A DNA stretch of 14,357 nucleotides from an uncultured bacterium (GTDB lineage: Bacteria; Acidobacteriota; UBA890): positions 1 through 14,357 of the forward strand of contig CALAKE010000086.1 in assembly GCA_937922775.1 (NCBI GenBank). The letters are read 5' to 3'. The first letter of the stretch is position 1. Each line of letters starts with the position of its first letter. The position numbers and the translations under genes are program-made. Positions 1 through 6,863 of the stretch are shown piece after piece. Under the pieces are notes generated by a model. That model was not told the origin of the DNA and made no database searches. It worked only from the letters and a program-made list of their open reading frames with translations.

Positions 1-1431
1 GTGACGGTACAGACAATGGGCCGCATCCTGTGCCTCCTCGACAGTCAGGACAAGACTGTGGCGCGGGCGGTCTTCCAAGAAGCGAAAGCGGTGGATCCCG
101 CGACCGACCATGACGTACGGGATATGCAAGCGATGCTGCGCATCCTACCCATCCGGGGATATGACACGCAGCACAAGGCGGTGGTGCGTTTCATTGAAAA
201 CGACATGGGGCTGGCCCGTATCGAAAAGACTGAGCTCTCTCTCGCCCTTGCTGCAATCAACCTCGCGCCGGGCGAATACTCCTCCAAGCTCCGTCTCGAG
301 CTCGACCCCGCCATGCGGGCGGATGAGGCAACTAAGCTTATCCACCGCACTCTCCTCAACACCATTCGGGCAAATGAAGAAGGCACACGCCATGACCTCG
401 ACTCGGAGTTCTTGCATGATTTCCGAGTCGCCGTCCGACGCACGCGATCGGCCCTCCGGCAGATCTGGGGCGTGTACCCGCCTAAGGTTGTCGAACGATT
501 CAGCGACGAGTTTCGCTGGCTAGGTCAAATCACGGGACCGACGCGGGACCTCGATGTTTACCTGCTGAAAATAGCTGATTACGAAGCCACGCTGCCCTCC
601 GGAGTGGGCGAGGATCTACAGCCGCTGGTGGAGTTCCTGCACCACCGGCAGCACGGAGAGCAGAGTCGCCTGGCACTGTCTCTCGTCGAAGAGCGATATC
701 AATCGCTGATGCGAGCTTGGCGGGACTTCCTCGATGAACCGGTAGTTTCCGATCCCGGGCTCCCGAATGCTCGCCGAGCGATTCACGAGGTCGCCTCCGA
801 GCGTATCTGGAAGGTCTACCGGAGAGTCCGCAAGAGTGGTCGCGCCATCACCCCGGCCTCGCCTCCAGAGGCTCTGCATCGTCTTCGCATCGAATGCAAG
901 AAGCTCCGCTACTTGCTGGAGTTCTTCCGCAGCCTCTACGACGCCGGCCAGATAGAACGGATGGTGCGCACCCTCAAGCAACTACAGGACAACCTGGGCG
1001 ACTTCAATGACTACCAGGTGCAGCAGGAAAGCCTCAGGTCATTCGCCGACCAGATGCTCGAGGATGGCGCCACTCAGGCAGATACACTCATGGCAATGGG
1101 TCGCCTGGTCGAGCGCCTCGAGGAGGGCCAGGCTGAGGAACGCCAGCGATTCGCTGAGCGCTTCCGGCGATTTGCGGCCAAGAAGAACCACGCCCGCTTC
1201 AAGCGCCTGTTCAAACCACTTCGAAAGACCCGGCCGTCTCGAAACGAGACGCAACTAGAGCCGGCTCCTGTACACGATGCCCCTGCGCCCGATGCCCCCG
1301 CGCCCGATGCCCCCGCGCCCGATGCCCCCGCGCCCGATGCCCCCGCGCCCGATGCCCCTGCGCCCGAGGCCCGCGAGGCCAGTCCGAAACCGTTGACTGA
1401 ACCTCTTCCCGACCCACAGGACCCAACGTGA
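1..1431 (+). CDS. CHAD-domain polyphosphate-binding protein (5' end probably cut by window)
   Basis: CHAD domains are helical, positively charged modules that bind polyphosphate and occur on polyphosphate granules. Numbering from the first in-frame codon, the domain spans about residues 104-405 and shows its usual duplicated signature. The first half has H139 and an Arg cluster (R142, R146, R147, R149) followed by GPTRDLDVY at 179-187. The second half has H293, R296, K300, K301 and R303 followed by LGDFNDY at 332-338. Residues 1-100 are not recognised; they could be the end of a CYTH-like or other N-terminal domain. The frame is open to the window edge, and the GTG at position 1 may simply be an internal valine, so the gene may start upstream. 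After the domain comes a basic stretch, then a Pro/Ala/Asp tail of six DAPAP repeats. Its TGA stop overlaps the next gene's start by 4 bp, which suggests translational coupling. The CHAD call is strong; the cellular role is inferred from the family. Confidence 0.88.
   Translation: MTVQTMGRILCLLDSQDKTVARAVFQEAKAVDPATDHDVRDMQAMLRILPIRGYDTQHKAVVRFIENDMGLARIEKTELSLALAAINLAPGEYSSKLRLELDPAMRADEATKLIHRTLLNTIRANEEGTRHDLDSEFLHDFRVAVRRTRSALRQIWGVYPPKVVERFSDEFRWLGQITGPTRDLDVYLLKIADYEATLPSGVGEDLQPLVEFLHHRQHGEQSRLALSLVEERYQSLMRAWRDFLDEPVVSDPGLPNARRAIHEVASERIWKVYRRVRKSGRAITPASPPEALHRLRIECKKLRYLLEFFRSLYDAGQIERMVRTLKQLQDNLGDFNDYQVQQESLRSFADQMLEDGATQADTLMAMGRLVERLEEGQAEERQRFAERFRRFAAKKNHARFKRLFKPLRKTRPSRNETQLEPAPVHDAPAPDAPAPDAPAPDAPAPDAPAPDAPAPEAREASPKPLTEPLPDPQDPT
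1276..1365 (+). repeat. Six tandem 15-bp repeats encoding (DAPAP)6
   Basis: The unit gatgcccccgcgccc occurs six times head to tail, in register with the codons, giving DAPAP six times near the C-terminus of the CHAD protein. The four central copies are identical. The first and last differ only by a silent C-to-T in the third codon (CCC to CCT). The tail is low-complexity, acidic and Pro/Ala-rich, so it is probably a disordered linker. Near-perfect identity at DNA level suggests recent expansion by slippage, and copy number may vary between strains. Confidence 0.95.
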
Positions 1432-2216
1432 AGATATTCGCGACCTACAACATCAAGGGGGGAGTGGGGAAGACGGCCAGCTCGGTGAACCTCGCCTACT
1501 TGTCCGCACAGGAGGGAGCGCGAACGTTGGTTTGGGATCTCGACCCTCAAGGAGCTGCGACCTTCTACTTTCGCGTCAAGCCCAAGGTCAAGGGCGGCGG
1601 CAAGAAGCTGATCGAGGGGAAGGGCAATCTAGACCCACGCATTCGTGGTACGGACTTCGACAATCTCGACCTTCTTCCCGCGGATTTTTCCTACCGGCAC
1701 TTGGACCTCTTTCTCGACGCGGCCAAGAAGCCCAGGAAAAGGCTGCGCCGCCTGCTGAGGCCCTTTGCCGACGAGTACGATCACGTGTTCCTGGACTGCG
1801 CGCCGAGCATATCGTTGGTCTCGGAAAGCGTCTTCGTGGCTGCGGATTGCCTCTTGGTTCCCTCGATTCCTACGACCCTGTCGCTGCTGACGCTCGAGAG
1901 GCTCGCCAAACACTTGCGCCGGAATGACCTGGATGAGCTTCTGGTTCTTCCGTTCTTCTGCATGGCCGACCTACGCAAGTCGATGCATCGAGAGATTTGC
2001 CTGAGCCCCCACGATGGGCCGTACGACTTTCTCGAGGCGAGAATCCCGTACTCGAGCTATGTCGAGCGCATGGGCCTGCATCGAGCGCCGCTGGCGACCT
2101 TCGCGGGCTGGTCCGCCGCGGCGCACGCCTATGAGGAGCTTTGGCGCGAGATCAGGACAAGGGCCTATGGTGAGAGTCCTTTGGCTTTCGTCGCAAGCCC
2201 GAGTTGGAGCCCGTAG
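1428..2216 (+). CDS. ParA/MinD-type ATPase, orphan, in polyphosphate operon
   Basis: This is a 262-aa deviant-Walker ATPase. The P-loop is KGGVGKT at residues 10-16, with the family's signature lysine K10. Walker A' is DLDPQG at 37-42, and Walker B is FLDCAP at 121-126. Such ATPases dimerise on ATP, bind DNA non-specifically and move or space cargo such as plasmids, chromosomes, carboxysomes or chemoreceptors. The GTG start at 1428 overlaps the CHAD stop and has AGGA six bases upstream. The stop is immediately followed by the ATG of the first PPK2 gene. No ParB, parS or obvious McdB-like partner is present, so this is not a standard chromosome or plasmid par locus. Positioning polyphosphate granules, perhaps through the CHAD protein, is an inference from gene order only. 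Residues 52-66 are Lys/Gly-rich. The family call is firm and the cargo is unknown. Confidence 0.9.
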   Translation: MKIFATYNIKGGVGKTASSVNLAYLSAQEGARTLVWDLDPQGAATFYFRVKPKVKGGGKKLIEGKGNLDPRIRGTDFDNLDLLPADFSYRHLDLFLDAAKKPRKRLRRLLRPFADEYDHVFLDCAPSISLVSESVFVAADCLLVPSIPTTLSLLTLERLAKHLRRNDLDELLVLPFFCMADLRKSMHREICLSPHDGPYDFLEARIPYSSYVERMGLHRAPLATFAGWSAAAHAYEELWREIRTRAYGESPLAFVASPSWSP

Positions 2217-3008
2217 ATGCTCGAGAATCTGGATCTCGGCCGCAAGCTCTCCAAGCAAGAATACAAGGAGAAGATGCCGGAGTTGCAGTACGACCTGCAC
2301 CGGCTGCAGCGCGCCCTCTGGCAGGCCCGGGTGGCCACGATCATCGTCTTCGAGGGTTGGGATGTCGCCGGCAAGGGCACGGCGATCAGCAAACTCACCC
2401 AGCGGCTGGAGCCGCGCGGCTTCGAGCTGTTCGCTATTCGCGCCCCGCGTTCGTACAACAAGCCCATGCCCTGGTTGTGGCGTTTTTGGCGGCGCCTACC
2501 GAGCTACGGAAAGATCGGGATCTTTGACCATAGCTGGTACGGCAAGGTGCTCGTCGAACGTGTGGAGGGCTTGACTCCGGAAGAGGATCTGCCGCTGATC
2601 TATTCGAATATCAACAGCTTCGAGCGGGCTCTTGCCGACGACCGCTACATCTTCGTCAAGTTCTTCCTCCACATCAGCAAGAAGGAGCAGGCGAAGCGTT
2701 TCAAGAAGCTGGAGTCTGATCCTCTGACCGCCTGGCAGGTCGAGAAGCACGACTGGAAACACCATGACCAGTACGAGCAGTACCTGACTGCAGCAGAAGA
2801 GATGCTGGCACAGACAGAAACCGAGTGGGCCCCGTGGTCGATCGTCGAGGCGACTGACAAGCGTTGGGTACGCGTGAAGGTCTTCGAGTCGGTCATTCGC
2901 CGCCTGCGCCTCGGTCTCCAGACACACGGATACGGGCTGCCCGACGAGAGTGGTCGGGAAGATAGCCGTCTCGGGCTCGAAGAAGACGACAAGTACTTGG
3001 AAGGCTAG
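2217..3008 (+). CDS. PPK2-family kinase A, resembles N-terminal half of class II PPK2 (PAP)
   Basis: PPK2 enzymes move phosphate between polyphosphate and nucleotides. This 263-aa protein has Walker A GWDVAGKGT at residues 47-55 and the Walker B/lid region IFDHSWYGK at 102-110, followed by VLVERVEG. The usual DRSWYGR has become DHSWYGK, so two conserved arginines are changed to H105 and K110. The region from about 150 to 215 (HISKKEQAKRF, SDPLTAW, APWSIVEATDK) resembles, from memory, the N-terminal domain of two-domain polyphosphate:AMP phosphotransferases such as Pseudomonas PAP. The tail (242-263) is acidic. The ATG directly abuts the parA stop, with GGAG seven bases upstream. It may be a full kinase, a weakened one, or the partner subunit of the next gene. 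Family assignment is firm; nucleotide preference and activity are unknown. Confidence 0.9.
   Translation: MLENLDLGRKLSKQEYKEKMPELQYDLHRLQRALWQARVATIIVFEGWDVAGKGTAISKLTQRLEPRGFELFAIRAPRSYNKPMPWLWRFWRRLPSYGKIGIFDHSWYGKVLVERVEGLTPEEDLPLIYSNINSFERALADDRYIFVKFFLHISKKEQAKRFKKLESDPLTAWQVEKHDWKHHDQYEQYLTAAEEMLAQTETEWAPWSIVEATDKRWVRVKVFESVIRRLRLGLQTHGYGLPDESGREDSRLGLEEDDKYLEG
2999..3004 (+). promoter_or_regulatory. Shine-Dalgarno of second PPK2 inside end of first
   Basis: GGAAGG lies over the last two sense codons of PPK2-A, seven bases before the ATG at 3012. It supports independent initiation of PPK2-B, rather than PPK2-B being only the readthrough product of one interrupted gene. Confidence 0.7.
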
Positions 3009-3011
3009 CTG

Positions 3012-3809
3012 ATGCTCGAAACCATCGACCTCGACAAGAGGATCAGCGACGAGGATTATCGATCTCAGCTTGTCCGCCACCAGCTCGAGCTGCGCCGCTA
3101 CGCGTACGAGCTCTACCGTCAACAACGCGCACTGATCGTCGTCTACGAGGGCTGGGACGCCGGCGGCAAGGGTGGCAACATCCGGCGCCTCACCGAGAAG
3201 CTCGACCCGCGCGGCTATCACGTCCACACGATCGCCGCTCCCGATGGTGAGGACAAGGAGCATCACTATCTGTGGCGCTTCTGGCGCCGCCTCATCTCGC
3301 CCGACGAAAAGCAGATCGTCATCTTCGATCGCAGTTGGTACGGGCGCGTCATGGTGGAGCGTGTCGAGGGGTTCGCCACCGAACGCGAGTGGCGCCGCGC
3401 GTACCGGGAGATCAATGAGTTCGAGCGCCAGCTCGTTGACTCGGGCTGCATGATGGCCAAGTTCTGGCTACACATCTCCGCCGACGAACAGCTTCGCCGC
3501 TTCGAGGCCCGACGCGACACGCCCTACAAGCGCTGGAAGCTGACCGAAGAAGACTGGCGTAACCGGCAGAAGTGGGACCTCTACGCCCAAGCGGTCGAGA
3601 TGATGCTGGTGAAAACCAGCACGCGCAGAGCTCCCTGGACCATTGTCGAGGCCAACGACAAACACTATGCGCGCGTGAAGACCTTGAGGAAGCTCAGCGA
3701 GCTCCTCGCGACCGAGCTCGGCTCCATCGAAGACCTGGACGGTGGCGAGAAGAAGAACAACAAGAAAAAGAACAAGAGCTCGGGAAAGAGCGCCAGCAAG
3801 AAGTCGTAG
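3012..3809 (+). CDS. PPK2-family kinase B, resembles catalytic C-terminal half of class II PPK2
   Basis: This 265-aa polyphosphate kinase 2 has intact motifs: Walker A GWDAGGKGG at residues 48-56, YLWRFWRRL at 86-94, Walker B FDRSWYGR at 105-112, VERVEGF at 115-121, EEDWRNRQKWD at 179-189 and APWTIVEANDKH at 207-218. These match, from memory, the catalytic second domain of class II PPK2 (polyphosphate:AMP phosphotransferase) better than the one-domain class I enzymes. The expected reaction is phosphate transfer from polyphosphate to AMP or ADP, in the cytoplasm or at granules. It starts three bases after the PPK2-A stop and in the same reading frame, so A plus B would equal one two-domain enzyme. 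Residues 240-265 form a tail that is first acidic, then very Lys/Ser/Asn-rich; this lies outside the kinase fold and might contact polyphosphate. It ends 11 bp before the convergent phosphoesterase stop. Confidence 0.93.
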   Translation: MLETIDLDKRISDEDYRSQLVRHQLELRRYAYELYRQQRALIVVYEGWDAGGKGGNIRRLTEKLDPRGYHVHTIAAPDGEDKEHHYLWRFWRRLISPDEKQIVIFDRSWYGRVMVERVEGFATEREWRRAYREINEFERQLVDSGCMMAKFWLHISADEQLRRFEARRDTPYKRWKLTEEDWRNRQKWDLYAQAVEMMLVKTSTRRAPWTIVEANDKHYARVKTLRKLSELLATELGSIEDLDGGEKKNNKKKNKSSGKSASKKS

Positions 3810-3820
3810 AAGAGCTCCAG

Positions 3821-4561
3821 CTACACGGGCTGGTCGAGAATCCAGTCGAGCTTCCGTCCTTGCCGCATCATTTCCTCAAATGCCTGTGGTAGCCCTGCGC
3901 GTCGGATCGCGGTAGTCGCCGCCTCGACGTCGTAGTCGACCCGGTAGTGCTGCACTGCCAGTCCTTCGCCTTCGAGGTCCATCACGGCATACCCGGCACG
4001 CGGATCGCCATCGTCTTGCCTGCCGACGCTTCCCGTGTTGACGAACCAGGCGTCGTCGACCTTTCGGGTAAATGCGATGTGGCTATGACCCACAATGATG
4101 ACGTCTGCCTGGGCGATTTCCGCCAGCTCGAGCAGCCGTACCTCCGGTGTGTCGACATAGAGGTGCTCGCTGACCGAAGCCGGGCTGCCATGCGTGAGCA
4201 TCACGCGGCGGCCCGATATCTCGAGCCTGACCTCGCGCGGTAGCGAGACCAAATAAGCAAGGCTCTCCTCGCTCAGGCTCTCATAGGCCCATTTGAAGGC
4301 GAGGTATTTCTCCGGCCTCTTCTTGGCGCGCCACTTGGCTTCTTTCGCCGGGAATTTCAGCACCTTGAGGTCGTAGTTGCCAACCACGCTGACCGCACCC
4401 TCGGCGCGCAGGCGCTGCACTACCTCCTCTGGAAACGCGTTGTAGCCGACGAAGTCACCGACGTTCCAAACGGCCTCGACGCCGTGTGTCTCGGCGTGCT
4501 CGAGAACGGCCTCGAGAGCCGGCAGGTTGGCGTGCACATCGCCGATGAGGGCAACTCTCAT
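3821..4561 (-). CDS. Calcineurin-like metallophosphoesterase
   Basis: This 246-aa protein has the binuclear-metal phosphoesterase motifs in order: GDVH at 7-10, GD at 35-36, GNYD at 61-64, THG at 123-125 and GHSH at 158-161. It resembles the compact YfcE/MJ0936-like group of cytoplasmic phosphodiesterases and phosphatases. The histidine of the usual GNHD motif is tyrosine here; that position varies in this group. The in-frame ORF extends upstream to 4642, but that would overlap ppk1 and add 27 residues of non-family sequence. The ATG at 4561 directly precedes the conserved beta strand and has AGGA nine bases upstream. It lies 46 bp downstream of ppk1 on the same strand and is probably co-transcribed. 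The substrate is unknown. A role in polyphosphate or dinucleotide turnover is suggested only by position; yeast Ppn1 and Ppn2, which are calcineurin-like polyphosphatases, are a distant precedent. Confidence 0.88.
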   Translation of the reverse strand: MRVALIGDVHANLPALEAVLEHAETHGVEAVWNVGDFVGYNAFPEEVVQRLRAEGAVSVVGNYDLKVLKFPAKEAKWRAKKRPEKYLAFKWAYESLSEESLAYLVSLPREVRLEISGRRVMLTHGSPASVSEHLYVDTPEVRLLELAEIAQADVIIVGHSHIAFTRKVDDAWFVNTGSVGRQDDGDPRAGYAVMDLEGEGLAVQHYRVDYDVEAATTAIRRAGLPQAFEEMMRQGRKLDWILDQPV

Positions 4562-4607
4562 CGCGTGGATTCCTGATTCCTCGTGCGAACGAGCTCCTCG
4601 CCCGCGA

Positions 4608-6749
4608 TCAGTCTTCAAGATGCCAGGCCCGGCCTCCCTCACATAAGCGAGCTTGCGAGCTCAGCGGCTCCTCGCCGTCGCCGGGCGACAGGCGCTCGTA
4701 GGTTGCGTCGGGCAGCAGGCGTCGCGCCTGAACGTTATCGCGCAGGTGAAGAAAGAGGATCTCGTCGCGTAGGGCCGTTCTCAGGCGCTCGTCCTCCACG
4801 GGGAAGGTCACCTCGACCCTGCCGTTGAGGTTCCGCGGCATGAGATCGGCGCTCCCCAGAAACACCTCTTCATCGCCCCCGTTGCGGAAATAGAAGATGC
4901 GGGTATGTTCGAGAAACCGCCCGACAACCGAGGTGACAGTGATGTTTTCGCTGACGCGCGCAACCCCGGGCCGCAGACAACAAATGCCGCGTACCTGAAG
5001 GTCGACCTTCACGCCTGCCATCGAGGCACGATAGAGAGCTTTGATACTCTTCTTGTCGACCAGCGAGTTGACTTTGAAGGCCAGGTAGCCGTCGCCATGC
5101 TCCTTGTGGCGCTCGATCTCCCGCTCGATGCGCGAGAGGATCTCGCTGCGGGTCGACACTGGTGAGACCAGGAGCTTGGAATACTCCTGTTTGTGGGAAT
5201 AGCCGGTCAGCACGTTGAAGAGATCCGAAACGTCGGCAGCGATCTCGGGATCGGTAGTGAAGTAGCCGAGGTCGGTGTAGACGCGCGCCGTCACCGGGTT
5301 GTAGTTGCCGGTACCCAGGTGCACGTAGCGCTGGATGCCACCTGCCTCACGGCGCACAACAAGGCACATCTTGGAGTGGATCTTCAGCCCGACAAGGCCG
5401 TAGACCACGTGCACGCCGGCCCGTTCCAGCGCCCTCGCCCAGCCGATGTTGTTCTCCTCGTCGAAGCGCGCTTTCAGCTCGACGATCGCCGCCACCTGTT
5501 TGCCGTTCTCACGCGCCTGCATCAGCGCCTTGACGACCGGCGAGTTCGGTCCCACCCGATACAGTGTCTGTTTGATCGCCAGCACATCCGGATCGTTGGC
5601 AGCCTGGTTGATGAACTCGATGACCGGATTGAAGCTGTCGAAGGGATGGTAGAGCAGCACGTTGCGTTTGCGCAGCGTCGAGAACAGATCGTCACCATTG
5701 CTGAGCACGGGCGGGACAGTCCTCAAATACGGCTTGTCCTTGAGCTCCGGTCGGTCGGCCCGCATCAACTCCATGACGTCGGCCAGCCCCAACGGCGCGT
5801 CGAGGGCGAATACTTGATAGGGCTGCAGCTCGAGGTTGCTAGTGAGAATGTCTCGAATGGACTCGGGCATCTGATTATCGACCTCGAGTCGCACCGCGGA
5901 GCCGAAGTGCCTCTGCTCGACCACCTCCAACATTGCCGCGAGCAGGTCGGATGCCTCGTCTTCCTCGATCTCGAAATCAGCATCACGGGTGACTCGGAAG
6001 GGATAGCAGGCGACGACATCCAGTCCGGGGAAGAGAAGATCGAGGTTCGCGGCGATGACTTGCTCGATCCAGACGAAATGATTCGATTGAGAGGTTTCCA
6101 GGCCGAGGCGCTCGTAGCTATCGGCCTTCTCCTCGCTCGGAAGAGGAAGCAGGCGGTCGAATATGGGAGGCACCTTGATACGGGCGAACCGCTCGCCCCC
6201 CTGGGGATCATTCACCTCAACAGCCAGGTTGATGCAGAGGTTGGAGATGTGCGGGAACGGGTGCCCCGGATCAAAAGCCAGCGGCGTGAGCGCTGGGAAG
6301 ATCTCGCTTTTGAAATGCTTTCGAAGCAGTTTGCGCTGCTTCTTCTTGAGCTGATCGTAATCGAGCACCCTGACGTCAGCCTCACTGAGCTTGGGCTGGA
6401 GGTCGTTCATCCAGAGGGCCGAACTGGTGGTGAGGGCCGGCTTCAGGCGGCTACGGATTTCAGCAAGCTGTTCTGCCGCCGTCATGCCGTCGGCGGGCTT
6501 CTTGAGAACCCCACCAGCGAGTTGGCGCCGCAGCCCCGAAACCCGGACCATGAAGAACTCATCGAGGTTGCTGTGAAAGATGGAGAGGAACTTCGCCCTT
6601 TCGAGTAGAGGGTTTCTCGTGTCGAGAGCCTCTTCGAGGACACGCTCGTTGAACCGCAGCCAGCTCACCTCTCGATTGATGTAGTAGGTGCGATGGTCCA
6701 GGTTCGGTGCACCCGCGGGTTTACCGGTGGCTGTCTCGCTGCTTTTCAC
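4608..6749 (-). CDS. ppk1: Polyphosphate kinase 1
   Basis: PPK1 polymerises the ATP gamma-phosphate into polyphosphate through a phosphohistidine intermediate. The 713-aa length is normal for the family. The N-terminal domain begins with YINREVSWLRFNERVLEEA at residues 23-41, and FHSNLDEFFMVRVSGL follows at 58-73. The two phospholipase-D-like catalytic domains carry the expected histidines: H458 in LKIHSK, the counterpart of E. coli His435, and H615 in FLEHTRIFYF, the counterpart of His592. HLGTGNYN is at 477-484 and the late motif FLGSADLMPRNL is at 630-641. The start is GTG with GGAGA seven bases upstream. Residues 1-22 are a short extension before the conserved core. The gene is divergent from the SixA-like gene across 114 bp and is followed by the phosphoesterase. 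A 471-codon open frame on the opposite strand (5193-6608) is a shadow of this gene. Confidence 0.98.
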   Translation of the reverse strand: MKSSETATGKPAGAPNLDHRTYYINREVSWLRFNERVLEEALDTRNPLLERAKFLSIFHSNLDEFFMVRVSGLRRQLAGGVLKKPADGMTAAEQLAEIRSRLKPALTTSSALWMNDLQPKLSEADVRVLDYDQLKKKQRKLLRKHFKSEIFPALTPLAFDPGHPFPHISNLCINLAVEVNDPQGGERFARIKVPPIFDRLLPLPSEEKADSYERLGLETSQSNHFVWIEQVIAANLDLLFPGLDVVACYPFRVTRDADFEIEEDEASDLLAAMLEVVEQRHFGSAVRLEVDNQMPESIRDILTSNLELQPYQVFALDAPLGLADVMELMRADRPELKDKPYLRTVPPVLSNGDDLFSTLRKRNVLLYHPFDSFNPVIEFINQAANDPDVLAIKQTLYRVGPNSPVVKALMQARENGKQVAAIVELKARFDEENNIGWARALERAGVHVVYGLVGLKIHSKMCLVVRREAGGIQRYVHLGTGNYNPVTARVYTDLGYFTTDPEIAADVSDLFNVLTGYSHKQEYSKLLVSPVSTRSEILSRIEREIERHKEHGDGYLAFKVNSLVDKKSIKALYRASMAGVKVDLQVRGICCLRPGVARVSENITVTSVVGRFLEHTRIFYFRNGGDEEVFLGSADLMPRNLNGRVEVTFPVEDERLRTALRDEILFLHLRDNVQARRLLPDATYERLSPGDGEEPLSSQARLCEGGRAWHLED

Positions 6750-6863
6750 TTCAGTCTCTCCACTTTAGGCATAAAGAGAATATGATACCCGAGTCGATGT
6801 CCAGATCCGCAGCTGGTGTTTGGACAGGGATGGGGAACACCTCGAGATCCCCGGGAGCCTGAT
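6750..6863. promoter_or_regulatory. Divergent ppk1/sixA-like intergenic region
   Basis: This 114-bp region separates the divergent starts and must hold the promoters of both genes unless transcription enters from elsewhere. On the + strand TATGAT at 6781-6786 is a good -10 match, but no convincing -35 lies 16-18 bp upstream. On the - strand TGGACA (at 6798-6803) is a possible -35, with only weak -10 candidates near 6775-6783. A 5-bp inverted repeat, GGGGA/TCCCC (6832-6836 and 6848-6852), lies just upstream of the sixA-like ribosome-binding site. No recognisable Pho box was seen. Confidence 0.4.
6853..6857 (+). promoter_or_regulatory. Shine-Dalgarno deciding the TTG start of the sixA-like gene
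   Basis: GGGAG lies six bases before the TTG at 6864. The upstream GTG (6816) has no comparable purine-rich site at correct spacing. Confidence 0.6.

Noticed and set aside
2496..3266. 256-codon open frame on the - strand across both PPK2 genes
   Set aside because: It spans the junction of two well-supported genes and has no family resemblance.
1428..3809. parA-PPK2-A-PPK2-B as one recoded TAG-containing polyprotein
   Set aside because: All three are in one frame, but each has its own start codon and well-placed ribosome-binding site and ends at a normal family length, and other genes here also use TAG as a true stop.
4371..4381. GNYD instead of GNHD in the phosphoesterase as evidence of a dead enzyme
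   Set aside because: This position varies among small YfcE/MJ0936-like phosphoesterases, and all other metal-binding motifs are intact.
4562..4642. Longer N-terminus for the phosphoesterase (start at 4642)
   Set aside because: It would overlap ppk1 and add 27 residues unlike the family. The ATG at 4561 has a ribosome-binding site and sits right before the first catalytic strand.
5193..6608. 471-codon open frame on the + strand opposite ppk1
   Set aside because: It lies wholly antisense to a textbook PPK1. Its translation has no recognisable domain and mirrors the codon bias of ppk1; it is a shadow frame.
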